NCBI RefSeq assembly: GCF_000614975.1
Contig: NZ_BALM01000007.1
Location: forward strand, 1-64,000
Origin: Shewanella marina JCM 15074
GTDB taxonomy: Bacteria; Pseudomonadota; Gammaproteobacteria; Enterobacterales; Shewanellaceae
Direction: 5' to 3'
DNA length: 64,000 nucleotides
Shown here: positions 35,494 through 44,750 of the stretch, one piece after another
How the letters are laid out: the number at the start of each line of letters is the position of its first letter
Numbering within the stretch: the stretch's first letter is position 1
Translations under genes and position numbers: made by a program
The notes under the pieces: generated by a model
Database searches by the model: none
What the model was told of the DNA's origin: nothing
What the model saw: only the letters and a program-made list of their open reading frames with translations

Positions 35494-36000
35494 TTATACA
35501 CCGAAACTGTCGATATCGTCGGCATCCCAAGCATAATTAATCCAGTAGTCTTCAATCTCTTTGCCCACAAAGAAATGAGCAAGTTGAGCAGGTAACTGAC
35601 CTTTTTTAGGTTTACGCTTATTATGCACGACTAATGCAGAGAACTCAGTTTCTGGGTAATCTTCGATTAATGCGTTTAAGGTGTATTCTAATGTGGTACG
35701 TTCGTCATCAACTTCGTCAATAACAAGTACTTTTTTACCTTTAATATCGGTTAAATTATCAAGCCATTGCAGACGCACTGGTTGGTCTGATGGGGCGCTA
35801 CCTGTTTCGTCGATATAACGCGTTAAGGCAACAGATAAGATTGGGCGATTAATAAAACTTCTCAGCATTCTTGCTGGGATAAATCCACCACCGCCAATAG
35901 CAAGCAAATAGTCTGGCTGGTAGTTTTCAGATTTAATCGTATTAGCTGCGTCACGTAGAGTATTGTGCACATCATTATAGGTAAAGAAATATTTATTCAC
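35494..36000 (-). CDS. Purine-type phosphoribosyltransferase
   Basis: 168 residues. The type I PRTase fold is shown by LLAIGGGGFIPARMLR (about 30-45) and the PRPP loop KVLVIDEVDDERTTLEY (about 89-105). The family resembles xanthine/hypoxanthine PRTases of the yeast XPT1/HPT1 kind rather than Gpt or Hpt of E. coli. The exact base is uncertain. It is followed by a terminator and then the DMT transporter. Confidence 0.8.
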   Translation of the reverse strand: MNKYFFTYNDVHNTLRDAANTIKSENYQPDYLLAIGGGGFIPARMLRSFINRPILSVALTRYIDETGSAPSDQPVRLQWLDNLTDIKGKKVLVIDEVDDERTTLEYTLNALIEDYPETEFSALVVHNKRKPKKGQLPAQLAHFFVGKEIEDYWINYAWDADDIDSFGV

Positions 36001-36094
36001 GGTATTCTAATATGGGGTACAAGAGGTGCGCTGCAGCATATAGCGAAGCAGGAATAATCGCAATTATTCCTGCTATTTTTGAGATGAAGCGCAC

Positions 36095-36601
36095 TTATTT
36101 TTTTCTTTTTTTCCACTGCACTAAAATACTGTAACGCCACAAGCTTCGAATGATGAAATAGCCCACTGCTGAAAAAATTATCCCTAAAATAAGACAACCC
36201 AATAAGAACGGTGGTGCAATAGTGGTGAATGAGGATTCTATCCATTGCCAACTTGCTTCAAATTGAAAGTGTTGTTCAGGTAAGCCTAATACCCATGCAC
36301 CTAACAGATATGCACCATAAAACATGACAGGCATTGTAAATGGGTTAGTGATCCATACTAATGCGACTGCAACGGGTAAATTAACGTTAAAAAAGATAGC
36401 TAATGCTGCTGATAATACCATTTGAAATGGCATTGGGATCCAAGCTACAAGCAGACCGATAGCAAATGCACCCGGTGCGGTGTGGCGATTGAGTTGCCAT
36501 AAATTTGGACGGTGAAGAAAGCGCCTGAACATGCGTAAATGCTTATGATTTTGCAAACTTTCAGGGCTAGGCATGTATTTCGTGATTAACTTTTTTAGCA
36601 T
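36095..36601 (-). CDS. DUF2062 inner-membrane protein
   Basis: 168 residues. Three hydrophobic helices (about 47-75, 80-110, 130-155) with the family motif GAFAIGLLVAWIPMPFQM and WITNPFTMPVMFYGAYLLG. The basic C-terminus ends WKKRKK. Function is unknown in the family. It is divergent from comEC with only 32 bases between the starts. Confidence 0.85.
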   Translation of the reverse strand: MLKKLITKYMPSPESLQNHKHLRMFRRFLHRPNLWQLNRHTAPGAFAIGLLVAWIPMPFQMVLSAALAIFFNVNLPVAVALVWITNPFTMPVMFYGAYLLGAWVLGLPEQHFQFEASWQWIESSFTTIAPPFLLGCLILGIIFSAVGYFIIRSLWRYSILVQWKKRKK

Positions 36602-36633
36602 GAATATAAACTACTGTTTTAAACTTATTCAGT

Positions 36634-38909
36634 ATGAATCGGTTTATGTTTGGTTTTTGCGCGACCATTATCTCAGCGCTTTTATGGCCAGATTTACTCA
36701 GTAATCAGCAAGCGATAATTGTTACCTTTGTTGCATTTATTCTTATTAGAATAGCACCAATGGTAGCGGGTTCGCTGTTAGCTTGCGCATGGATTTCAAT
36801 TTATTGCAGTTTACTTTTTCAGGTTGGACCAGCGTTTAGCGCCAATAAAACTGAACAAATGCAACAAAGTGTTACTGTGAGGGGCGAAATCATATCACTA
36901 GTTGCGCTCAATCGCGACCAAATACGCGTGGATATTGCATTAATAAATGTTGATGCAATATTACCTATTCAAAAGCGCTTACGTTTGACTTGGAAAACCC
37001 AATTAGTGCCACAGGTGGGTCAGCAATGGCAGTTTGTCATTAAGCCTAAATCAATTACCCAAGTATTGAATCAAGGTGGCTTTAATCAACAAAAATATTT
37101 TATCTCTCAACATATTATTGGTAAAGGATGGGTACTTGATGCGACCTTAGTTAAGGCTGACATTCCTTGGCGCGAGCGCGTAATTAGGCGGTTAACTGAT
37201 GTGCTTGCGGGATTCCCGCAAGGGGATTTGTTATTGGCGATTATTAGTGGTGATAAAAGTTTAATCAGCTCATCCCGCTGGCAACAGTTACGCAGCAGTG
37301 GCACGGGGCATTTAATTGCGATATCGGGTCTTCATCTTTCTGTTGTTGCGTTGTACTGCGCGGCTTTTAGTTTGTGGTTACTGGCGCGTATTCACCCAGT
37401 GCAAAGTAGCGTTAATCTGCGTTTAGTTAGCTTATTTTGTTTAATCTGTGTTTGTGGTTACGCTGCTCTTGCAGGTTGGCAACTACCCACTATCCGTGCA
37501 TTTGTGATGTTATTTTTGGTCGTGCTTCTGAGTTTTAGTCAGGGACATTCATCAACATGGGAACGCTTACTCATCGCTTTATTTGTGGTATTAGTGATGG
37601 ATCCTGTTGCAATTTTGAGTGCAGGTTTATGGCTTTCATTTGGGGCATTGGTGATTATTTTTGCGTTGTTTAATCGTCAAGTACCCGTGACGACTTGGCC
37701 ACAAAAAATAGTCGCGTTAATTGTGGTACAAATAAGCTTAACGCTGGGTCTTAGTTTATTACAGATGAGCTTGTTCGCCGGTGTTGCGCCACATGCGCTG
37801 TGGATTAATCTATTAATGGTACCTTGGTTTTCACTGGTGGTGATTCCAATTTGTTTAGTTTCATTTGTCATTTGGTTAGTGGTTGCTAACGGGTTTAATG
37901 TCGATGGCATATTTGAACTTGCCAATGCTTTATTGTGGCCATTTGTTGAGTTAATTAAGCTCACTTCTCAATTACCCTACGCATGGATTGCAGTATCTCA
38001 GCAGCTACTACCAAATCTGTTATGGACTTTGCTCGCAATATTAGTGCTCTTGGGGGCGGCTAAACGCTTTAAAGTGTTGGCGTTATTATTGTTGCTGCCA
38101 GTAGCACTTTCATTATTAAAGCCAAGGCAAGAGCCATCGTGGCAAGTGCATGTACTCGATGTAGGGCAGGGACTTGCGTGGTGATTGAGAAAAATCAGCG
38201 CGCTATTGTATATGATACTGGTGCCAGTTATGGCCATTATTTTAGTTATGCTGAGCGGGTGATTATCCCTTTTTTACAAGCGCGCGCTTTGAGTCAAGTT
38301 GATATGTTGATTTTAAGTCACAGTGATAATGATCATGCTGGTGGAGCTAAAGTGATCCTTAATCAATATCATCCAAGTGTGGTGCTAACTGATATTGAAA
38401 AGTATCGTGGCAGTGTATGCAGACCACATGTTCGGCGTTGGCAAGGATTGACTTTGAGCTTTATGGGGCCCAAGGTTCCTCGTGCTGGAAATAATGGTTC
38501 ATGCGTCGTTAAAGTCTCTGATGGTTTGCATCAAGTGCTGTTAACCGGCGATATTGAAAAGTCAGCTGAAAAACGTTTGATCAGGCAAGCATACTCGTTA
38601 AGTGCCGATGTGCTAATAGCACCCCATCATGGCAGTAATACCTCATCTACTCAGGCATTTATAAACAAAGTCAGGCCAACGCAGGTTATCTTTGCTGCTG
38701 GTTTTAATAACCGTTGGCGGTTTCCTAAAGCGCCTGTAGTTGCTCGCTATCTCACTATAACTGAACAACTGTTTCAGACAGGAAAAGCTGGGCAAGTGAC
38801 AGTTCAAATACGTAATAACCGTTTGCAGTTGCTGCAATATCGGCAACATATTGCACCTTTTTGGTATAACCAAACGTTTAGATTTGGTGTGTTTGCTAAT
38901 CCAGAGTAG
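36634..38909 (+). CDS. comEC: ComEC/Rec2 DNA-uptake channel, frameshifted by one missing base
   Basis: Joined length is about 758 residues. ComEC carries single-stranded DNA through the inner membrane during transformation. The N-terminal OB-type region precedes the competence helices (about 190-500, with SGTGHLIAISGLHLSVVAL) and a C-terminal metallo-beta-lactamase-like domain (LSHSDNDHAGG, LIAPHHGSNTS). The first frame stops at 38182-38184 after VGQGLAW. One extra G near 38178 gives GQGLAVVIEKNQRAIVYDTG and joins the two. It suggests natural competence. msbA follows 39 bases later, an order also seen in relatives. Confidence 0.92.
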
Positions 38910-38948
38910 AATAGCTTTTTTTTTATTAAAAGCTATTTATTATTCTCA

Positions 38949-40765
38949 ATGACTACATCTTCCAAAAATGAAGTATGGCCAGTGTTTAAACGCTTAATGG
39001 TTTACTTAAAGCCACTGAAAGGCATGTTTGCATTATCAATATGCGGTTTAATCATTTATGGCTTAGTTGATGCGACCTTTATCGCTTTCGTTAAACCATT
39101 TATTGATAATGGTTTTGGTGGCCATGCTGCTCAAGCTGCACCATCTGTCGCATCAAGTATTGATTTAGGCACCAGTAAAGGATTTAGCGCCAGTAACGAT
39201 GTACTACTGATGGCACCTTTTGTGGTTGTTGGGTTATTTACCTTACGTGGCCTAGCAAACTTTATTTCGACCTATGGTATTTCATACATGAGTGCACGTC
39301 TGATTATGGATATGCGCCAGCAGGTATTTGAGCATTATTTGTCTTTACCAGTGAGTTATATGGATAAAGAGAATACCGGTACTTTGATCTCTAAAGTTAC
39401 ATATGACACTGAGCAAATCGCCCGTGCATCTGGTAGTGCCTTAATTACCATTGTGCGTGATAGTGTTACCGTGGTTGGTATGCTTGGCTTAATGTTCTAC
39501 TACTCATGGAAATTGTCACTGGTTATCTTAGTGATTGGTCCAATCATTGGTGTGGTTATTGCCGTGGTGAGTCGCCGTTTCCGTAAAGTATCTCGTCAAA
39601 TCCAAGCGGCAATGGGTGGCGTTACCGCAACGACTGAGCAGATGATTAAAGGCCATAAAAACGTATTGGCGTTTGGTGGTCAAAAAACTGAAGCTGAGCG
39701 TTTTGCAAGATTAATGATCAAAACCGTTACCAAAATATGAAGTTAGCGGTGGCACAAGCTATCAGCCAGCCAATGATTATGATTATTGGTTCATTTGCGC
39801 TGGCATTCGTGCTGTATGCAGCCAGTTTAGATAGCATGAAAACAGATTTAACCGCGGGTACCTTTGCGACTATTCTTGGCGCTATGCTGGCGATGTTGCA
39901 ACCGATTAAGAACTTAACTCGTGTTAATGCGGAGTTCCAGCGTGGTATTGCCGCTTGTACAACCGTATTTGAGCTATTAGATACTGAGCCTGAATCAGAT
40001 AAAGGCACTTATGCCGTTGACCGTGTAAAAGGTAATTTAAGCTTTAACAATGTGAGCTTTAGTTATCCAAATCAAGAAAAAGCGGCTTTAACGGATATTA
40101 GTTTTGATGTGCAGCAGGGTAAAACTATCGCCTTAGTGGGGCGCTCAGGTTCGGGCAAATCAACCATAGCGAGTTTAGTGACCCGTTTTTATACCGGATT
40201 AAGTCAAGGTGATATTCGCTTAGATGATGTCAGTATTTATGACTATTCACTTAAAAATTTACGTCATCAAGTGGCATTAGTGTCGCAACAAGTCACCTTA
40301 TTTAACGATACTATTGCTAATAACATTGCTTATGCTTACCCAGGTGAAGTGACTCGTGAGCAGATAATTGAAGCCGCAACCTTAGCCCATGCCATGGAAT
40401 TTATTGAGACTATGCCTGAAGGCTTAGATACTTATATTGGCGAAAATGGCGTGATGCTGTCTGGTGGTCAACGTCAACGTATTGCGATTGCCCGTGCAAT
40501 GTTACGTAATTCTCCAGTATTGATTCTGGACGAAGCAACTTCAGCATTAGATACAGAATCAGAACGTGCGATTCAAAAAGGGTTAGATAATCTTCGTCAG
40601 AATCGTACTTCGATTGTGATTGCTCACCGTCTATCAACGATTGAAAGTGCGGATGAAATTTTAGTGGTTGATCAAGGTAAGATTATTGAGCGAGGTAGTC
40701 ATGCTGAGTTATTAGCCCATGACGGCATGTACGCTAAGTTATATCAGATGCAGTTCGGTTCATAA
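38949..40765 (+). CDS. msbA: Lipid A flippase MsbA, frameshifted by one missing base
   Basis: Joined length is about 605 residues. MsbA flips lipid A-core across the inner membrane. Six helices (about 20-310) precede the ATPase with [24 protein letters not shown] and [12 protein letters not shown] longer-than-usual periplasmic loop (about 50-75) has an Ala/Ser-rich insert. The first frame ends at 39738-39740. Restoring one G after 39710 gives [20 protein letters not shown], as in E. coli MsbA (QGMKM region). Since msbA is normally essential, a real break is unlikely. Stop overlaps the lpxK start. Confidence 0.93.
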
Positions 40766-41757
40766 TGCAGCAATTTATGTTAAAGGTGTGGTATCACAAC
40801 CACACCGCTAAATGGTTACTATGGCCGTTATCATGGTTGTTTATTGTGATAACGGCATTACGCAAATGCTTGTTTGCTTGTGGTTTAAAACCGAGTGTTC
40901 ATCTGGCGGCTCCAGTCATTATTGTGGGTAATATCACGGTTGGCGGCAGTGGCAAAACTCCTACCGTTATCTATCTTATTGAACTATTACGCCAACATGG
41001 TTATCGCCCTGGTGTGATAAGTCGTGGCTATGGCGTGAAGATTGATGGCGTTAAAGCGGTGTTGCCTGGTGCAACGGCGACTGAAGTCGGTGATGAACCT
41101 GCCATGATTGTCGCGCGTACGGGAGTGCCAATGGTTGTGGGCGCTGATCGAATAGCTGCTGGAGAGCAATTGCTGCAGCAATTTGAAGTTGATGTGATTA
41201 TCAGTGATGATGGCTTACAACATTATCGTTTAGCGCGTGATATCGAGTTAGTGGTGATTGATGGTGAACGCCGTTTAGGTAATGGTATGCGTTTACCAGC
41301 AGGGCCACTGCGCGAAGCCAAAACACGCCTTAATGGCGTTGACGGTATTATTGTTAATGGCGGTCGTGCTCAAGCGAACGAATATGAGATGTCATTGGCA
41401 CCAAGCGGCTTTCATAATGTGAGTCAGCCAGATTTAAAAGCAGATCACGAGATTACTCGCGGCGTAGCCATGGCGGGCATCGGTAATCCACAACGTTTTT
41501 TTAATAGCTTAACTGAATTAAAAATAGAGTTAACCGCTCAATATAGTTTTGATGATCATCATAATTATGAGGCCGCAGAGTTAACTGAGCTTGCACAAGG
41601 TCAGCCTTTGTTGATGACCGAAAAAGATGCGGTTAAATGTCGCGAATTTGCAACACAAGACTGGTGGTATTTAGCAGTTAATGCCAAGCTATCAGCAAAA
41701 TTTGATCAGATGCTGCTCGATAAGTTGCAGCAGGCAAAAACCAAGTTAAAAGGATAA
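40765..41757 (+). CDS. lpxK: Tetraacyldisaccharide 4'-kinase
   Basis: 330 residues. LpxK adds the 4'-phosphate to the lipid A precursor at the inner membrane. An N-terminal amphipathic segment precedes the P-loop GNITVGGSGKTPT (about 54-66), and IISDDGLQHYRLARD carries the Asp and His used in catalysis. It overlaps msbA by one base and is followed by ycaR, the E. coli order. Confidence 0.96.
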   Translation: MQQFMLKVWYHNHTAKWLLWPLSWLFIVITALRKCLFACGLKPSVHLAAPVIIVGNITVGGSGKTPTVIYLIELLRQHGYRPGVISRGYGVKIDGVKAVLPGATATEVGDEPAMIVARTGVPMVVGADRIAAGEQLLQQFEVDVIISDDGLQHYRLARDIELVVIDGERRLGNGMRLPAGPLREAKTRLNGVDGIIVNGGRAQANEYEMSLAPSGFHNVSQPDLKADHEITRGVAMAGIGNPQRFFNSLTELKIELTAQYSFDDHHNYEAAELTELAQGQPLLMTEKDAVKCREFATQDWWYLAVNAKLSAKFDQMLLDKLQQAKTKLKG

Positions 41758-41760
41758 ACC

Positions 41761-41937
41761 ATGGCATTTGATAAGAAGTTACTTGAGATTGTGGCTTGCC
41801 CAGTATGCAAAGGTAAGCTTGAGTATGACAAAGCAGCACAAAAGTTAATTTGTAAGTTTGATAAGCTAGCTTACCCGATTACCGATAATATCCCTGTGTT
41901 ATTGGAAAATAGAGCAGAGGTTTGGCAGGCTGAGTAA
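41761..41937 (+). CDS. ycaR: YcaR/Trm112-family small zinc-binding protein
   Basis: 58 residues, three bases after lpxK. It reads [20 protein letters not shown] with a CPxC pair and a later [20 protein letters not shown], matching E. coli YcaR. It is found in msbA-lpxK-ycaR(-kdsB) operons. No kdsB follows; a MITE-like element begins at the stop codon. Only three Cys are seen. Confidence 0.9.
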   Translation: MAFDKKLLEIVACPVCKGKLEYDKAAQKLICKFDKLAYPITDNIPVLLENRAEVWQAE

Positions 41938-42146
41938 TACCAACTTAAAGTAAGAAGGTGATCATTCAGCGGGAGTTCAAGGCGCAGAATACAGCACCTT
42001 GAAACCCGCACTAAGTGAGCTTTTCAGGCCTTTCCATTTCGATGTTGCATTGATTTGAAAGGGAATAGCCATTACTGCATCAATGCGCCTAGAACTGAAA
42101 AGGCTGACAAGCTCTGAATGGCTCACATCTTTAATCAAATTGGTAT
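41937..42146. mobile_element. MITE-like inverted-repeat element
   Basis: About 210 bases. The left end ATACCAACTTAAAG and the right end (read on the other strand) ATACCAATTTGATTAAAG match with gaps over about 35 bases, through a shared CATTCAG block. Inner parts pair too (gcggga-gttcaagg with ccttgaa-acccgc; gcattgat with atcaatgc). No transposase frame is inside. The edges have TA next to the CCAA/TTGG ends, which may be a target duplication. It overlaps the ycaR stop codon. Confidence 0.7.
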
Positions 42147-42171
42147 GATATCCAGTTGACAACTTTCTGAT

Positions 42172-42197
42172 AAAACGGCCTTATGGCCGTTTTTTTG
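42172..42197 (+). terminator. Terminator past the MITE-like element
   Basis: A 9-bp stem aaaacggcc/ggccgtttt with loop ttat and T run. It was probably the native end of the msbA-lpxK-ycaR transcript before the element came in. Confidence 0.88.
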
Positions 42198-42385
42198 TAC
42201 TAAAAATAGAATGAATAAATATTTTTCAGTTACTTTGTTTATTAATAGATTAAGTAAAATCACCGTCATAAATTGGAATGACTAGATGGTGATTATTTGT
42301 TAGGTGGTTGCAATCAAGAATATCTGATTGTAGAGGTTGAATATTAAATAATTACTATATCTTTAGGTAAATATTAGGGTTTATC

Positions 42386-42901
42386 ATGACATATAATGAT
42401 ATAGAGGTTAAAAGAAGAATCTTTATTATTACCTTGAGTTTCTGTTTGTTTATAAGTTCACTTGAAATATTTGCTAATAGTGTATTACATAGTTTTATGG
42501 CAGGGATGAATAGTCCTCATCATGTTGCGCTAAATAAACAAGGGTTGAAATTATTTAAAACCGTTAGAAATATTACCCAATCTGGGACAGAATCGACTAT
42601 TAACAATGCAAAACCTGGAGATGTGTTAGAGTACAAAATATATTTCACGAACCAAGGTTCGACACCTCTGACCCAAGTTGAGATCTTCGACAATATTCCG
42701 ATGTTCACCTATTTGCATAGTCCGCTGAGTTGTGGGACAGATATACCGTCTAAGCTCACATGTGTACTTGCTAGCCCAATAAATAACGATAACAATAAGG
42801 GCTACCAAGGACAGATAAGATGGCGTCTTATTGGCAAGCTTTTACCACAGCAAACCAGTCAAGCTAATGGTAGTGTTAGCTACCGAGTGATTATTGAATA
42901 A
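42386..42901 (+). CDS. DUF11-repeat-like secreted protein
   Basis: 171 residues. The N-terminal hydrophobic segment (about 11-31, ending IFANS) may be a signal peptide. The core (VLEYKIYFTNQGSTPLTQVEIFDNIP, given here as positions 80-105) has the DUF11/conserved-repeat pattern of cell-surface and secreted proteins. Two Cys follow (SCGTD, LTCVL). Only one repeat is present, and its job is unknown. Codon use is A+T-rich and the gene is flanked by a MITE and other small genes, so it looks accessory. Confidence 0.6.
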   Translation: MTYNDIEVKRRIFIITLSFCLFISSLEIFANSVLHSFMAGMNSPHHVALNKQGLKLFKTVRNITQSGTESTINNAKPGDVLEYKIYFTNQGSTPLTQVEIFDNIPMFTYLHSPLSCGTDIPSKLTCVLASPINNDNNKGYQGQIRWRLIGKLLPQQTSQANGSVSYRVIIE

Positions 42902-42905
42902 TAAA

Positions 42906-43241
42906 CTAGATTAATGGTATTGATAATCCAGCCGTTGTAAACCCTAAAATAACGGATAGAGAAAGTAGACTTGTATCTTTTCTTAAGTATTTTTTTTGCT
43001 TATTTAAATAGTCATCTTCAATGCTTGATAGCTCACCTGTTTTTACCGAGGCACAAGCAATATGTTTAGGCCATAGTTTATTATCGCCAATTTGAGCACC
43101 ATCATTGACAAAATCTTGCCAATGTTGGGGAAGATTATGTTCTACATGCTGACAAATATTATTATTAACAGTATTTATTCTATGAATGAAATATATGCTG
43201 GCGAGAGTGAAAAATAATATGCTTAAAGTGGTAAGTAACAT
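42906..43241 (-). CDS. Small protein with two membrane segments, unknown
   Basis: 111 residues. Hydrophobic segments lie at about 2-20 and 91-110, with a polar middle holding two Cys (NICQHVEH, HIACASVK). I do not recognise it. It converges on the DUF11 gene, four bases away. Confidence 0.5.
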   Translation of the reverse strand: MLLTTLSILFFTLASIYFIHRINTVNNNICQHVEHNLPQHWQDFVNDGAQIGDNKLWPKHIACASVKTGELSSIEDDYLNKQKKYLRKDTSLLSLSVILGFTTAGLSIPLI

Positions 43242-43537
43242 ATAACTCCATTATTGATGATTGTAGCGATAATATACTAAAAACAGGCTTGTTGCGCAAT
43301 TGTTAAATTCTTTTTGGTTTGATTTTATTAATATACTCATCATTTAGTATTAGTTTTAAAGGTATATTTTGATGTTCTTATTAGTTTAATTTTAGGGGGT
43401 AGCTCTATTTTAACGAAACAAAAAATATTTATTATTAAATTGTGAGCATGACTTTAAAATCAATTCTCATGTAATAAAGGTATCCATTTATGAGTTAAAC
43501 AGTAAAATAATTGGGTGTAAATAGAAGAAGAGAGTTT

Positions 43538-44041
43538 ATGAATAATCCTACTGTTGACTTTATGCTTGGTAAAGAAGCCGATGCTTTTGGGCGCCATATA
43601 GCGCAATTACAAAATTTTGATCATTTCTGGCTTGAATATGATCATAAGTATATCCAGATGCTTTTCCCGATGGACACTGGGAGCAAGTTTAATAAACATG
43701 CTGCGCTAATAACCGATGTTGAAAGAGCATTATTTGCAAAGAGTCCTGAATTAAGAGTTATCCAGTTGCGATCATTCGATATGATGCTTGATTTTTATGG
43801 CCTACAACGTGATGGCAAGAATATTAGTGCAAAAGATGAACTATCACCTAAAAGCCACGATTGGCTAAAATCACGAAATCATAATCAATTACGGATTACT
43901 CGCATCATTCGCAGTCTGGCGTTATTAGGGCAGTTTGAATTGGCACAAAAATTTTGTGTCACAATGACCGAGTTAGGACAAGCATACGGTGATATAACGC
44001 CCATTACTTACAGTTATTGGCAACAGGCATTAATTATTTAA
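43538..44041 (+). CDS. OGFr-domain-related protein
   Basis: 167 residues. The pattern DAFGRHIAQLQNF, LEYDHKYIQMLFPMDTGSKFN and MLDFYGLQ matches the opioid growth factor receptor conserved region, which is also found in scattered bacterial genes of unknown function. ATG 43538 follows AGAGAG and fits the domain start; the frame could begin at 43511 at a weaker site. Convergent with the DUF3726 gene, four bases apart. Confidence 0.7.
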   Translation: MNNPTVDFMLGKEADAFGRHIAQLQNFDHFWLEYDHKYIQMLFPMDTGSKFNKHAALITDVERALFAKSPELRVIQLRSFDMMLDFYGLQRDGKNISAKDELSPKSHDWLKSRNHNQLRITRIIRSLALLGQFELAQKFCVTMTELGQAYGDITPITYSYWQQALII

Positions 44042-44045
44042 TTAC

Positions 44046-44750
44046 TTATTGGCTACTATCTTGCACTAGGATTGCTTTTGATATCTGCTGAAGTTGCTGC
44101 CAACTTGCCTCTTGCACTGGAATACCACGCTGCCACGATGAGACTTGTTGCTGCTCTAACACTGCTGAAGAGATATGCTGCAAATACTCACCTGATTCAG
44201 GTAGTTTAAATACACTATTATTGAATTCAATCGTTAAACTACGACTTGAAACTAGAGCGAGTTCATCTATTGGTGAAATATAGAGTTCTGGCAACTTATT
44301 ACCACTATTTAAAATGTATTTGATGTAAGTGGGGGAATTAATATTATACCAGTATGCTTTAATTGAAATGCCTTGTTTGGCTAACTGGCACAGCTCGCCA
44401 AAGGCTAGCCAGCGGTTATGGCATTGGCTAATTTTAAGGGTAAGGTGATTTTGTGTTAATAGTTTTTCTGCTACATAGGTCAAAATAGTAGGTAGTTGAC
44501 ATAAAATACTGTCACCGTGTAGATCCACTTCAAGTATTGACTCGGTTTGCATGGTTAATTGGCAAGCTTGAGTGTTTGCTTTTGTGAGGTATTCTACTGC
44601 ATTAAGAAAATGTTCAATGCCATGTAAGCCGACCATTTCTAAGTCGGCAACCATATGGGCAATTTGTTCGGCTTCACCACAAGGTAGGCGTAATCCATCA
44701 AACGCTTTGCTGGTGACTGTGATTAATTCATTATGTGAAACCCAGATCAT
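44046..44750 (-). CDS. DUF3726 family protein
   Basis: 234 residues. The N-terminus MIWVSHNELITVTSKAFDGLRLP and GEAEQIAHMVADLEMVGLHGIEHF fit DUF3726. ATG 44750 is chosen since it overlaps the stop of the upstream gene (ATGA) and matches the domain start; the frame goes up to 44792. Family function is unknown. It is the last gene of the minus-strand operon and is coupled to the larger unknown gene before it. Confidence 0.75.
   Translation of the reverse strand: MIWVSHNELITVTSKAFDGLRLPCGEAEQIAHMVADLEMVGLHGIEHFLNAVEYLTKANTQACQLTMQTESILEVDLHGDSILCQLPTILTYVAEKLLTQNHLTLKISQCHNRWLAFGELCQLAKQGISIKAYWYNINSPTYIKYILNSGNKLPELYISPIDELALVSSRSLTIEFNNSVFKLPESGEYLQHISSAVLEQQQVSSWQRGIPVQEASWQQLQQISKAILVQDSSQ

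Noticed and set aside
35997..36251. Minus-strand frame of 84 codons across the DUF2062 gene end
   Set aside because: It overlaps the DUF2062 gene in another frame and has no family pattern.
41977..42162. Minus-strand frame of 61 codons in the MITE-like element
   Set aside because: It lies wholly across the inverted repeats, has no ribosome site and resembles no protein.
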